DNA of 64,000 bases, from positions 372,001-436,000 of the forward strand of contig MZZL01000398.1 in assembly GCA_002749535.1 (NCBI GenBank), written 5' to 3'. The translations under genes were made by a program, and so were the position numbers. Under the pieces are notes generated by a model that saw only the letters and a list, made by a program, of their open reading frames with translations, searched no databases and was not told the origin of the DNA. Source of the stretch: Apophysomyces variabilis. Taxonomy: Eukaryota > Mucoromycota > Mucoromycetes > Mucorales > Mucoraceae. Below, one piece after another: positions 47,005-59,659 of this stretch; the stretch's first letter is position 1, and each line of letters opens with the position of its first letter.

Positions 47005-47956
47005 TTAGGAAAGTGCTTTGACGATAACGCGCGCCATTTCGGCTCGGAAGGTATTACCCGTTTGAGACACTCCAATACAATTAACATTATAAAGTCTCTC
47101 GAATTCTAGCTCTAAAGGAAACCTCGTATAGGTTCTCTCCGTAAAAGAATGTAGATGTGTAGCAAGAGCATGTGGAAGATCATTATAGGCTGATTTAGCG
47201 CGTACGTAATAGATTATGACTCCTGTACGTAAATCTGGGTCCTTCCCCTTTCTTTTGTCCTTTATTCCCTCCTTCATCATACGACATATCGAAGCAAACT
47301 TTACGTCTGTCATCCCCCCCAAAGAAGTGATATACCCTGGTTCTGCTATTTCCTTTTGAGTTGCTCTGCATTTTACCTTTATCTGATTGGTATAACAGCT
47401 ATTATAGCTGACGAGACAGTATGCACTTTGTGCAGATAATGGAGCGATTGTATCTAGTACGTAATAAGTTTACTTGATGTAAAAGTTTCGGCCGGTCAAA
47501 GCTAAAAATGACATATGCCGCTCATTGTCCCTATTTGTATTTGCGAAAACCGCAATTAGAAAACTATACTTTAACACGTTCAGAAACGCTCGGATGGTTT
47601 TGGGGGGAGAAATCGTATGATCAGATCGTCAGTATGTCACATTGGACCGTCAGGTTGGAAATTTCTGTTCTTCACTTATGGTCCTTAATGCACTGTATAT
47701 CAGCAACTTCAGCACCAATGAATATACTGTTACAATTTTGTTTCTCACTTTTTGACCTGTCATTGCTGAACCTCCTAATACATTAGCCCTTTGCAAGCAC
47801 CCATCGAATAGGAAGCCTTTCCCTCTTTCCCGTTCAGCCTGTATTAGAGCTGAATCCTTGGTGTACTCTTGCTACCCCTTTATCCCTGCCACCTTTCATC
47901 ATTCTTTCCTTATTATCTTTGTCCTTCTTTCCTGTATGCGTTCATTCGCCACTATA
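47005..47956 (-). pseudogene. Decayed coding relic, unknown family
   Basis: One minus-strand frame reads as protein for about 300 codons but is broken by three in-frame stops (two TGA near 47635-47655, one TAA at 47470-47472) and by a probable frameshift near 47870. The best-kept part, 47469-47005, gives 154 residues including EIAEPGYITSLGGMTDVKF, TGVIIYYVRAKSAYNDLPH and FPLELEFERLYNVN. Upstream pieces include ALIQAERERGKGFLFDGC and IRAFLNVLKYSFLIAVFAN. I do not recognise the family; a mobile-element or lineage-specific protein is possible. If some stops lie in introns, part of it could still be a gene. Confidence 0.5.
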
Positions 47957-48435
47957 ATACTGAAAGTTAGTTATTGTAAAGAAACCAGGTTTTTGTAGTT
48001 TGGTCTTTAGCCTGACCTTTCCTCATTTCTATTGGTCATTACCAATGGTGCCTTGATCTCTTGGCTGGATACTCCTAACACTACCAACGAACTCCTACCC
48101 CCCACATTCCAAAATTGATAACAGACTCGCTGCTATATATAGACATATCAATAACGACTATATCTTCTGCTTTCTTTCTTTCTTTCTCTCTTTTTCTTCT
48201 TTTTTTGTGCGTCTTTGCTTACTACATGCTGATATGTACTCAGCATAAGAGAATATAAAGTATTGTATTACTCGAGCCACAAAAGATTCTTATATGTTCA
48301 GCACAAAAATACCACATAGCAACGCTTGCATACACGGTATTAAAACGATACTTTTGATCAACAATTGAAAACTGTCAACTATATTTATTTGTGCAACAAC
48401 TTCAATAATTACAAACAAGCAAACACCCAAAAAAA
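47957..48435. promoter_or_regulatory. Upstream region of the homeodomain gene
   Basis: TATATATA at 48134-48141 is followed by a CT-rich tract at 48166-48208, then an AT-rich leader to the ATG. It is a plausible promoter and 5' UTR. Confidence 0.45.
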
Positions 48436-49818
48436 ATGAGCGACTGTTGTGATTGTTTATATGAAGATTCGTCATTATCAATGGCGATCCAGGGGGGAAA
48501 ACCGGCACCGATCAAGAAATGCTCCGGCGCCCAGACAAACTTCAAACCAACATTTTATAATCCTTTTGAGATCAAACATCGAAGGCGCACTTCGCGAGCA
48601 CAATTCAGGGTCCTTGAAAGAGCTTTCCAAGAGAATCCAAAACCTAACACGCATATGCGCCAAAGTCTTGCCCAAAAGTTATCTATGACCCCGCGTGGAG
48701 TGCAAATCTGGTTTCAAAACAGGCGGGCGAAAGCAAAGAGTCAAAAACAACAATGTTACAAGCATGACAATGAAAGAATCGTTCAAAAGCTTGCTTATCG
48801 CTCGTCAATGCCAGCTCAGTACAACTCGTGTTCTTCCTCTTCGCTTATACCAGCACCAACAGCAGGAACAACAACCAACGGTAGGAATGATGCACACGTG
48901 CCGAACGCTCCCGCATACGCTCAGTCCAAGTTTCGGCCATATGTTGCATCCAGTCAACAAAGTGATACTTCTACGGCTTGCGACGATGACGATAGCCTTC
49001 AGGATAAAAGTGAGCGTTCATCACTAGAAGAGCAGCTTATTATGACGCCTATGACACCGCATCAGATCTCGCCTTTTGTCATCGATTCGGTTGATTCTCA
49101 AGGGCTAAAAGGCAATATGACGTCTTTCGTTGATCAGCAGACCTTTTGCTCTGTCAAGCTAGAATGTGACGCTCCATATAACGAAAACCTGTATACAACT
49201 TTACCCAGCTTTGCGACTGCCCCACTCGGTCAAGAATACCTTTTTGAACCTGATATGCTAGCGTACATAGATAGTTTGGGTCAGCCGCAAATGTCGGATG
49301 CTGTGTTACTAGGGCTTCCTAACAACGACACTGCGCTGATTGGTCCCTCCGCTGGCGGCGTAGATGGCACGAGACCCACCGGGCTGGCATACAACGGCAA
49401 TGTGGCCGACTGGATCCAAACTGTTTCTACGCACCAGACCATGTCACAATGGAAAAGAGACGATGCTATGATCTGGAACATGCAAGCAACACCCAATGCA
49501 TTAAATACGTACTATGGCCAAGAAGCCATATCACGAACATGTTCTGAGCAACCTAGGCCTGTCGCGTACCAAGACAAGGCGTATTGGAACGGGCACCAGG
49601 TAAACCATAAAATATAAACAGGATGACTTTCCCTCGTACTCACGTTTAGCACGCGTCTGGATGTGTTGACTTAGATTATGCGAAGACTTTCCGAGCCAGC
49701 CCGCACTACCCAATTCGATTTCTTAAACGACTTTGCAAACCCATCGTATTACTGTGCATCAAAATCCCTGCCGACTCATGTACCCATTAACACAACAACC
49801 CTTCAAGAATCTCAGTAA
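48436..49818 (+). CDS. Homeodomain transcription factor
   Basis: Two exons: 48436-49599 and 49675-49818 (435 aa). The homeodomain (about 47-104) starts KHRRRTSRAQFRVLERAF and has recognition helix TPRGVQIWFQNRRAKAK with the invariant Trp, Phe, Asn and Arg. The rest is low-complexity (Ser, Gln, Pro) with acidic patches, typical of fungal homeobox regulators. Reading through gives a stop 18 bases after exon 1. A GTAAAC donor and TTAG acceptor instead add 47 coding residues ending TTTLQESQ, so the spliced form is preferred. It is an ordinary 60-residue homeodomain rather than a TALE type. Target genes are unknown. Confidence 0.9.
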
Positions 49819-50837
49819 TTTTGCACTTTCTCTTTCTTCTATATGAGCAAGCTTTTATGCCATTGATTGTATGTTTTTTGTTCATTTTTTTGATTTCACT
49901 TTCTTGTCTTCTTAGATATGCTTGTAAAACACCCATTCTTATGCTTTGTTGAATTCGATTTGATATACTTATGTTTTTATATCCGTTGTCTTTCAGTTTT
50001 TTCTTCGTTTTCTTTTGTTTTCTATGATCTTTCACCTTTTCCCCTTCCATTAACTAATCATTTTAACAGTTTTTCTCGTCTTTTAAAGGAGGATATACAA
50101 TGCCTCGTAATTTACTACACTCTCACGATTCTGCGGGCACATTTCAATAAATCTTGTAAAACGATGATCGGTTGATCAAATATGAAGACTAAATAAGGTC
50201 TTGATTCTGGCCCTAGAGCGACTAACGCCCTTAGGATAAGCTGTGCCTGTATATTCCATTGCCGTGTACGATTAGGAAAAGGCTTTGGTCGATATCTTAA
50301 GTAATACTAACCATTAACAGTAATAAAAGCCAGATATGCTTATGAATGCTCAAATCAAAAAGTGTTGTCTTGTATAGTACAAGCGCTCCTCTAATCGCAT
50401 GTATTACTCGATCAGTAAAACTACAGTGTACAGTCTCATATTAGCGCATATGGCAAATACGAGAAAGAATAAGAAAGCACAATGCCAAACAATAGGGTAT
50501 CGGACTGAAACTTAGAATTCACGGCGACGTAAAGAGATCTACAATTAGAACTAATACGCATTGTCAACATAAACGCATAGTTAAGTCGGACAACTAACGC
50601 AAAATGCCATATTTGATCCACGACAACTGGCAGCAAGTCAGGGGCGATGGCTCCAACGCCTGCCGGTCTGGCAAAATGGCTAGGTTTCATTGGCCCATGA
50701 AAACCACTTGTCACACATCACCCTCTCCCCAAGTGAATCAATCCGTCAAGCCGACTTTGCTCTCAGTTCTCCATGACCACGCAAACAGACGGCAATTCGT
50801 TGCGATCGGCTCAATATGGTAAACACTAACAGTTAAT
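49819..50837. other. Intergenic between the homeodomain gene and SLY1
   Basis: Contains the 3' flank of the homeodomain gene (T-rich) and the SLY1 promoter. No exon or RNA gene is recognised. Confidence 0.5.
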
Positions 50838-53298
50838 ATGCAGACTAGAGTTAACTCTTATCTTCTTCATCGAGCAGCAGCCATAAGTTCGATGCTTAAT
50901 TTGAATGCTCCTAATACTGGCATTCAAGATACAGTATTGGAAGAACATGGAGATGCCTTAGCGTTACAGGATAACCCTGTATGGAAGGTGTTAATTTTTG
51001 ATAAATTTGGCCAAGATATTGTTTCGTCTATTATGAGAGTTAACGACCTTCGGGAAAATGGCATCACGGTCCACATGTACGCGATCCGCTGTTGTCTTCT
51101 TCTTTAACCACGCTTTATTTAGGCTTATCAGCCAGGACCGCGCGCCATTACCAGATGTTCCTGCCATATACTTTGTGGAACCTACACCGGAAAATATAAA
51201 AAAGATCAGCGATGTAAAGTGATCATCATCCAAAGATAGCTCGACTCATGCTACAAACGCAGGATTTGAATCGCAGCCTTTATGAATCTTTTCATATCAA
51301 TTTTTGTTCTACGATCCCACGCCCAATCTTGGAAGATTTTGCGGCAACAACGATCGCAAACAACACTTCTGATTTGGTTACGCAGGTAGCGACAATATGG
51401 CAAGCGTCAGCTTTGTTCATGTCAGATATCTAGGTGTATGATCAATATCTCAACTTCATCTGCACCAATCCAGACGTATTTTCTCTTAACCAGCCGCACG
51501 CCTTTGTAAACCTGAACAACCCAAGTGCCCCAGATTCCTTGATTGACGAAACTGTTGAGCGAACGGTTAATTCGTTATTCTCTGTTATTGTTACTATGGG
51601 GGTAATTCCTATTATTCGATGTCCTCGAGGAAATGCTGCAGAAATGATTGCGAACAAATTGGATAGCAAACTACGAGATCACTTAATGAATTCGCGGAAT
51701 AATCTCTTTTCCGAAAGCAGCAGTTCATCCACCCTACAGCGCCCTGGTATCCCAATGCAGTCGTATGAATTTTGATTAACGGAATTGGGTAGTGTTGATT
51801 TTGTTGGACAGAAGTATGGATCTGACGCCTATGCTCAGCCATTCTTGGACATACCAAGCACTTATTCATGATGTGTTAACAATGAAGCTAAATCGTATTA
51901 CTGTTGAAGTAAGAGTGGTGATGATCATATGCGACATGCTGAAGATAAAGTTTAGCCGAGTGATCAAACACAAACACGAAAAAGTTACGATATCGAGTCC
52001 AAAGACTTTTTCTGGGCTAAAAACGCCTCTAGCCCTTTCCCTCAAGTTGCAGGTAGAATATCAAATCGCACAAACAAATGGGATGGCTGACCTAAAGTCG
52101 ATAGAGGATATTGACATGGAATTGAACAAGTATAAGAAAGATGCTGCTGAGATAACTCGCGTTAGTGGTGTTAGCTCGCTCGAGGACGTCAACCAACTGT
52201 GAGTAAATAAAACGGAAATAGAGTATTTGCTAATTGTTTTCGTAGTGATTTAACATCCAATACCAAAGTTCTTAAATCTGCTATTACTGCTCTTCCAGAA
52301 TTAACCGCGCGGAAAGCTACTTTGGATATGCATATGAACGTTGCAACTGCTCTACTTAACGCAATCAAGGATAGGCAGCTTGATACTTTCTTCCAGATCG
52401 AAGAGAATATTGCTCGACAGGTACAACTTTGATGTGGCTACTGCTGTTATTAATTTAGAACAGAACAAAGCTCTGTTGTTAGAAGTTATCCGTGATAAGG
52501 AGAAGAAAAACCCCGAAGACAAGATGCGCCTGTTTTTAATATACTACCTTTCCACTGTAGAGGAAATATCAAAGGAGGATATGGATGCATACGAAACGGA
52601 ATTACAGGCGGCAGGCTGCGACCTAGCCCCGTTGGCTTACATAAAGAAGTACGTATATTCGTTATTACGCAAGTGTTTGTTCTTATATAATGTCATAGAG
52701 TACGTGCTTTAATGCGTATGACTTCAATGGTTTCTGCTCCAGCACCTGCCCCTTCCGGATTTTCACAGAATGATCTATTTCGAGGTTTCAGTACCATTGG
52801 TAACAAGGCACGTATTCTAGCTCAATTCTATCGTTCGCTCATTATCCGTATTTTCTTCAGCTGACGGATCGCCTCAAAGAGGGAGGTTTTGATAATCTGT
52901 TATCTGGTGTTAAAAACCTACTTCCAACTAGGAAAGAATTGGTTGTCAGCAGCATCGTTTCTGATATTATGACCCCGCCTCAAAACGAGCCTTCCAAAGC
53001 GGATGACTATCTCTATTTTGATCCTAAACTTAGTAAGAGCTCGCGGTCACCACGGCAACACAAATTAGCTTTCCAGGAAGCAATAGTCTTTGTTGTTGGC
53101 GGAGGAAATTACGTTGAATACCAAAATTTACAAGAACTTGCTACGGTAAGATTATGCATAATAAAGAGAAGTCCCGAAACTCATTCTTTCTCGCAGCAAA
53201 ATAATCAAAAGAAAAAGATAACATATGGTTCGACGGATATATTATCGCCTCATCAGTTCCTTCAACAACTGCATACCTTAGGGGCTGAATCGGTTTAA
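50838..53298 (+). CDS. SLY1: Sec1/Munc18 protein SLY1 (ER-Golgi fusion)
   Basis: Twelve exons: 50838-51076, 51123-51213, 51236-51385, 51434-51746, 51793-51908, 51956-52052, 52105-52198, 52246-52420, 52464-52648, 52699-52807, 52861-53145, 53197-53298 (651 aa). SLY1 binds the syntaxin Sed5 and promotes SNARE assembly in ER-Golgi and intra-Golgi transport. Signatures in order: [152 protein letters not shown] and [15 protein letters not shown]. Length matches the family. Intron 2 is very short (22 bp, 51214-51235), and intron 10 (52808-52860) is GC-AG. Confidence 0.93.
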
Positions 53299-53890
53299 AT
53301 CAACGTGGAAGTCTTGATAGCCGAAGCTGATGAAGCTTCTCAAGAGGTTGAAAAATAGATCCAGTCAAACAAGAAGTTAGCCATAATAATTTACAATAAA
53401 GAGAGCAAACAGGAAAGCATTTTTTCATATGCTGGAAACACAAATCCGTCTCATCAGTGAACCTTAAGACATCCCGCTTTCGGATGTGATGATCCCTACG
53501 TAAATAGTAGACGTTGATTTACTCAGTCAAGGAAAGGCTGGCAGAAGTACAATGCAATGTCAAAAACCTCATGCCAATCTGCGTTCATACGTAGATTAAC
53601 GAACAGAGTAGTTGAAATGATGCAAACGTATCGCTATTTTCCGTAAAACAAGTTCGCTCCAACAAAAGCTGGTTACAGTCGGAGCATTCAATGGATAGTT
53701 TTCCCCAAGAAAGCAAAAACTGATTTTTGTTATTCAAAAAAGTCGATGAAAGAGCGATAAGCATCTGATAAGATCTATATGGAAGAGAAAGAAAGGTTCA
53801 AGTAGTTGTCATCCAAGTATTCTTTCGAACAGGCAATATGTCAGCTTGGCTACTGACTTTACACGAACCAAATAACATGGTTATCCTTGT
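53299..53890. other. Tail-to-tail spacer between SLY1 and SNU23
   Basis: 3' flanks only; nothing else recognised. Confidence 0.5.
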
Positions 53891-54684
53891 TTACGCCGGC
53901 TTAGACGATCCGAATCCAGCGAATCCCATCATTTTTGCCATATCATCTTCCTCTGGTGCAGACTCTGTTGAAGTTTCATTTTTCTTTTTCTTGGCCTCTT
54001 TTTTCTGACGCTTTTTCTCCTTCCTTCGTCGTTTTTCTTCTTCCTCTTGTCGTCTTAATTCGTCTAACCTGGTATCCAGATCTAAATCATATTAAGTACA
54101 GAACCAAGTACTATGTCATTCAAAGTTACCATATTCCTTCTTTGGCTCTTCTCGCTTTCGCTTCAACATCGCTAGTCGTTCCTTAACCGAATCGACAGTT
54201 GACCGTTCGACCTTCATCGAGATACCCATATTCAGTTGATCTACAAACAGCAAAAATTATACGGGTTAGGCGACATGTCTTCTTGTTTCCCTTCATAGCA
54301 TACGTTTTCGTCCATTAATATGATCAAGGTAATTAACATTATCTTTGACGACAAGATCGCACACTTTACAGTAAAATCCAGGTTGTCGTGCTGCTTCACC
54401 GGAAGCTCCACCCTGGACAACCACCGTCTTTCCCACATTGACATCCAACGGAAGCTTCTCTTCTCGACTTCTCAGCAATTCGCGCGGCTCTTCTGGTTCT
54501 TTCTTGGGCTTCTTACGCTCCTCGTACTTTGCTTCACGAGCTCTAGCTTTGGCGGCATATTCTGCCTTGTCCCAAGTTCTTCGAAAATCGGTGTCCGACT
54601 ACGCATCAATGTTAATTTCCTTTATTAAACGATGACAACGTCTATTGCACCTACAGCCTTCCCAGATCCGTAAGCACTAGACAT
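53891..54684 (-). CDS. SNU23: U4/U6.U5 tri-snRNP zinc-finger protein SNU23/ZMAT2
   Basis: Four exons on the minus strand: 54684-54655, 54598-54304, 54240-54130, 54081-53891 (208 aa). SNU23 is a B-complex spliceosome protein. DTDFRRTWDKAEYAAKAR opens the family domain, and LPLDVNVGKTVVVQ follows. The matrin-type C2H2 finger is [25 protein letters not shown], split by an intron just inside its last His codon. Next come MGISMKVERSTVDSVKER, a lysine/arginine/glutamate-rich helix, and the conserved end KMMGFAGFGSSKPA. Length fits human ZMAT2 (199). Exon 1 is only 30 nt. Confidence 0.95.
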
Positions 54685-57600
54685 GATCACTAAAAGTTCA
54701 GTCTTACAGGTTCACCAAAAAGTACACCTTATTCGGACTGCGAATATGATGCACGATTTTTCCGAACCGCACTGTTCCATATCGGCCAATGAGATGGACG
54801 ATATAAGAGCACTGTAGTGCCCCTTTCTCTCTAGGGAAAAGTACTGCAAGCAGTATGCTCGGTGCAACTTGGAAAGACAAGACTGTACGCTAAACATAAG
54901 AAAAGAAAAATGTAGCAATAAGTTATCATCTTAAAGCGTGTTGACAAGTAGAGCAATCATTGACATCGAGCGATTGGTTCATCAACCTCAAGAAATAGAC
55001 AACTATTAGCCGAAAATCGAACAGGGAGGGCTGATCCACGCCGAAAACGATCGACTCAGGATTCGTCCCTGATCTTCAATATTATCATGACGAGGTCGTC
55101 TTGCTCGAGCTTAGGATCTCAAATTAATCTCGAACTCCGACGGTAGGAATGCATCATGTCAACAAACGCAAATTTATCGAAAACTCTAGAGAACATCTTT
55201 TGCTGCTGTATGAAGAATTTTCCAAAAATAAAACGTTGACAATAATAGCTTTTTCTGTTACCAAAAACGGGCAGATAACGGTCTGATTAAAGATTACGAC
55301 AACGGAAGCTATATTATTGGTACGGGACACAATGCGTATACAGTAACTGAAGCTGCAGTCCGGGCCAGATGTTGTCAAAAATAGCAAAAGAAGTGCTTAG
55401 CTTATTCGTCGGCGAGACAAGCATTTAGCTAATATGCAAAGGGGCTTGCAAGCAGCGGAAGCTGGCAACAGTGTATGGATTTAGCTGGGTTTAGGACATG
55501 AGCATTGCTTTGCACAGGATCATAACAAACACCATAGACTTTCAAAACGTAAAAGGTGAGCGTTCTCCCTCCTCTTTGGTGATGCTGAACTTGACTTGGG
55601 TTAATACATAGAAAGTGCCTGCTTCAAAACAAGACATAAGTGGTATTTAAATGAGTGACTAAAACTAATTTTCATGGCAACCGATATTAAATATGAAAAA
55701 TACAGTGGTTATGGCAATGTCGGTTGTCGGTGATGAATGATGGAAAACAAGAACCTGGCAACTGAAGAAAAAAGGAAGTTTGAGTAACCTACTGCGCGGA
55801 TGTAACAACGGTTGCAACGAAGGTTGGCTAACAGGTGGCACCATCTCATTGTGTGACAAAACGAAAAGATCGTCTGTTGTTGGTACGTGACAAATCGAGC
55901 ACAGTACGTGACTTACTTCTCTGCTTACATTTGTCACCAGTTTCAGACAGGAAACTGAAGGCCAATGACCGGCTTCCCACCCGCCCACCTCAATCGCAAC
56001 AACAAATACTTCACTGGTAACGCATATGGCCCACCCTCTCCTCCATACTCCTCGACATAGACCACCTCTGCCGCCCACCGGATGATATAACCCCTGAATC
56101 CTCGACAACTAGCCCTTTTCTACAATGGATATCAGAGCCTCCAAGTGCATCACTGGCATTCCTCCCCACCAACTCTTTCCTTGACTCGTTCCCTTAACAC
56201 TCTCCGTTCTTTCCCCATCCCTCCATGTTATCCATTGTTGCTTCCCTAATCCTCTTATTTATATCACTATTCCTTTCTCTCCTCATTTTTTGCCCTGCAG
56301 AGCCCAAGAGATTTTTTAGTTCTTCCTTCTCTTTAGTTCTTTTTACTTCTTTTTCGATCTAGCTAGAGCAGATAGGCCCGAATGGCGCAAGTGCTCATTG
56401 GCATTTTAATAAAATCCACTTTTCAACTGACGCCCAATGTAGTTAACGAAGGATGCTTTACATGGTATGCTATCTCCATTTTGAGATAAGACCTACACAA
56501 AATACCGCACCTTTCTGTGGCGTACTGAAAATATAGTTATGTTGATGTAACATGTATACTGAGCGGATACCATTCTTAAATCTCAGTTTCATAGACTGAA
56601 AACATAGTGATCAGCGTTGTGCTGACTATTACTCTTTCTTTCTTGGCTTTTTTTTTATCGAATTAGTGATTGCTATTGTGATAACCTGGGAAAAAGGCAT
56701 TTACAATAGCACACGGCAAATAGGTGCGAGCCACACCTACCGATCATGGGAGACAAATTGTGCGACCGAACGTACCAGTGAGACACCTGAAGTGGGAAAC
56801 AGATGGATACGTTCTTCGAAGGTTTCTTGAATTCGCTCCGATTTCCCGCTGTTTATCATACACAATGACGATCTGCAGCAGGTACATGCAGTAGCGATCC
56901 CATTTGATTTTAAGGGGATGCGAAAGAGCAGCATTCCGTCAGTTATAGAGATGAACTTGCAATTTTCTGGAATGAAAAAAATGGCCAGAAGGTCTTCAGG
57001 GTAGGGTGATCATGGCCATCTATATGTCGATACAGCTGGTTCCGGAGATAGAGCAATGTACTTGATAGCAGATTGAAAGGAGATTAAGCGAGTCATAGTA
57101 GTGATAGTCATGGCAACAATATGTCATCCTGATGTAGCAAGTTCCATTCAAATCGTTCAAAGAAGTTAAAAACTAGTTTTGGCCTGTCCTTTTGTTGCAT
57201 CATTGGTTCAGCCCCTTTTTGATTGAGGGGTTGCATGTTCTACGGTTGAAGATTTACAGACCAAGTAAAAAACTGCTTTGGTTATTAACCTGACTAGAGT
57301 TAGACTTGGTCATTCTGCGTCTCGGAATCCGGTGTTGTACCTCGTTGCCTGTTTTCTTTTATCCCGAGGTTTTTACGCCTTCTTGGGAATTAAGGTAAAC
57401 TTTGTGTTCCTGCATGAAGAGAAATAAGAAATACCACGATTCATACAGAATTTGACTCTCTTTAGTTACATGTTTTCTTTTTACAAGTGGCATGGCTCAA
57501 TTTATATTGTGATGGATCAAACGTTGGAATACAATGAAGTGGGGAAAGCCACAGCCATAAAAAGGAACTTGCAAATGTTGATCCCTGCCGCGTTTTTGGA

Positions 57601-58237
57601 TCTTCGTTTGGACGACTAGGCTTTTATGGAAAGAACTGTTTTAGGTGTGGAGCATATGACTACTTCTATCGTGACCATAGAAGGACACAATCAAAAACAC
57701 GCGTGCTTCTTTGGAAGTAAATTTGAACACCGCCGGGGTTCACATTAGTGAAAGAAAGTGATGGATTTGCTATTTTCTGCACGGGTGGTTCACACGATCT
57801 TGCTGCTTTCTCTGTGATTCGTTCGATAGTATATCCTTCAATTTTATCTCTCTTTTTCTTTTTGTTAACATAAAGAAGCATATACATATATGTAAAGTAT
57901 ACGAAACACGAAGAATATCAAGATAAGTTCCTCATGCCTAATGGCATCAAGACAAATGTGTGCGTGTGTGTGTGCGAGAGAAAGAGAAGTAGGGAGGGGG
58001 GGGAGACGGAGGGGAAGGCAAAGAGCGGTTTGTTAATACCACACGTGCAGGCCGGTCCCCCAAGTGGAATAAGGTTTGAGGGACGACTATCTTACACTTT
58101 CTCCTTTGGTTTTTCCACTCTATGGTGTTACGAATGCCAAAAGGGTCGCCAAGAACAGCTTACTGAATAGGTAAATTTAGATTGTTGGTTGTTCTCTTTC
58201 TCTTTCTTTCTCTCTTTTCCTTACTTTGCCGTTATCA
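54685..58237. other. Gene-poor region with LTR-like signals
   Basis: No complete gene is recognised in 3.5 kb. TGGATATCAGAGCC near 56116 resembles a retroelement primer-binding site. A pyrimidine-rich block (56150-56370) follows it and would suit a promoter, but no start codon chain follows. A GT-rich run lies near 57957-57975. Confidence 0.4.
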
Positions 58238-59659
58238 ATGGCAGATGAGCCTTCGACTTCATCTGTCTTCCTTCATCGCAAGCTTACAACTAAACGGACA
58301 CCTGTCAATGCTCAAGAACGCAAATCACGATGGACAGCATGCTTCTCATTCATGACTAATCGTTTCAAAAAATCAAAAATCAAACTATATAATCCTCCTT
58401 CCAATAACAACGATATAATAACTCATCGACATAAGAGCGCACAACCGTTTCCTCGCGTTGAAGAAAAAGGTTTCATACAAATATCACGCCACTAAGATCG
58501 CCACAAAGTTTTAATCATCTTTTTTTTTTCTCCTGTTTTAGGCCCAGCTCCTCCCTCTTGGTCTTCACCGCCCTTATCACTCCCCTCTTCACCAATCTCC
58601 CCCTTACCCCCTCCGCCACGAAAAAACGCAAAACGAGACAGAGCTTACAGTATTGGCACTCCTTCTATTCCTTCGTCCTCCCAATCCTCCACTATAATCC
58701 ATCTGTCAACGCAGCAATGCCCTCCATTAGATCAGATTGAAACAGACAAATTCCAACGCGTATCATGCCAGTCAGACATCCCTAAACTATCTTACACACC
58801 GTCAAGACAACGTGACCTTAAAACTACGCCGGTATCTGATTCAGAATTGACAAGGAGTAGAAGTACGTCTTCTCCCTCTTGCTCATCTTCCTTCACCAAC
58901 GGAGACGATCATCGTCTGCCTCTTAAAGAACGAAGAAGACGAAGAAGTCCACTGATGATCCCAGATAATGACAGACTCACTTTGGCACTTAAAAATCTCT
59001 CGCGAGCAGACAAGTCCGAGACTTCCGAAGTTATTAGCGCCGTGAAACCTCGGTCGAAAAGCGAAGATGACGATCTGGCCTGGCGCCAACGTCTACTCGA
59101 AAAGTCATTGCTATACTCGTTTGAAAAGAGAGATAGTCCTCGCCAGAAAACTTCCAATATGCCAGAAAGCAAGAAAAAAAAGCATGGCGTAAAGGTGACC
59201 AACATGACTCCCATTGCTCATATGGAACATCTCGAGAACCAACTGAAATCGGTAATGGTCGGTGATGACAATCGCAAATTAGCTGGTTCAACGATGGACC
59301 TGGTACGTGACAAAGAACAGTATGAAGCGATCGTTGCTCGTACGATGTGTCAGCGCCGACGGCCTCGTGCCGAATCTTTTCCTACAACGCCCCTGAACCA
59401 ACCGTCGGCTTCCGGGCGGCAACAACGTGGTACAAATCCAGGGCTCCAGATCATTTCTGAACAGCGATTAGGAGCGGCGGAAGATGGTACCGTCATGCTG
59501 GTACCACCAACACCGCCTTCTACAACTCAACCTTCGGCCAATGCACGGACACCGTCATTAATCTATTATCCCTCTTCTCCCAGCTCAGTTGGATCACTCA
59601 ATAACCAAGATTATCTTGATCAATCCACACCTGAACATCTTCTTGTCCCTTCTCGCTGA
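58238..59659 (+). CDS. Serine/proline-rich, largely disordered protein of unknown function
   Basis: Two exons: 58238-58469 and 58542-59659 (449 aa). The start follows a CT-rich leader. The N-terminus is basic (KSRWTACFSFMTNRFKKSK); the middle is Ser/Pro-rich (PPLSLPSSPISPLPPPPRK) with an RRRRR cluster. The best-ordered part is about 255-350, containing WRQRLLEKSLLYSFEKR and HMEHLENQLKSVMVGDDN, then DLVRDKEQYEAIVARTMC, probably helices. Many SP/TP sites suggest phosphorylation. I recognise no family. The intron is GT-AG (GTTTCA donor, TTTTAG acceptor). It is convergent with SCO1. Confidence 0.7.
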
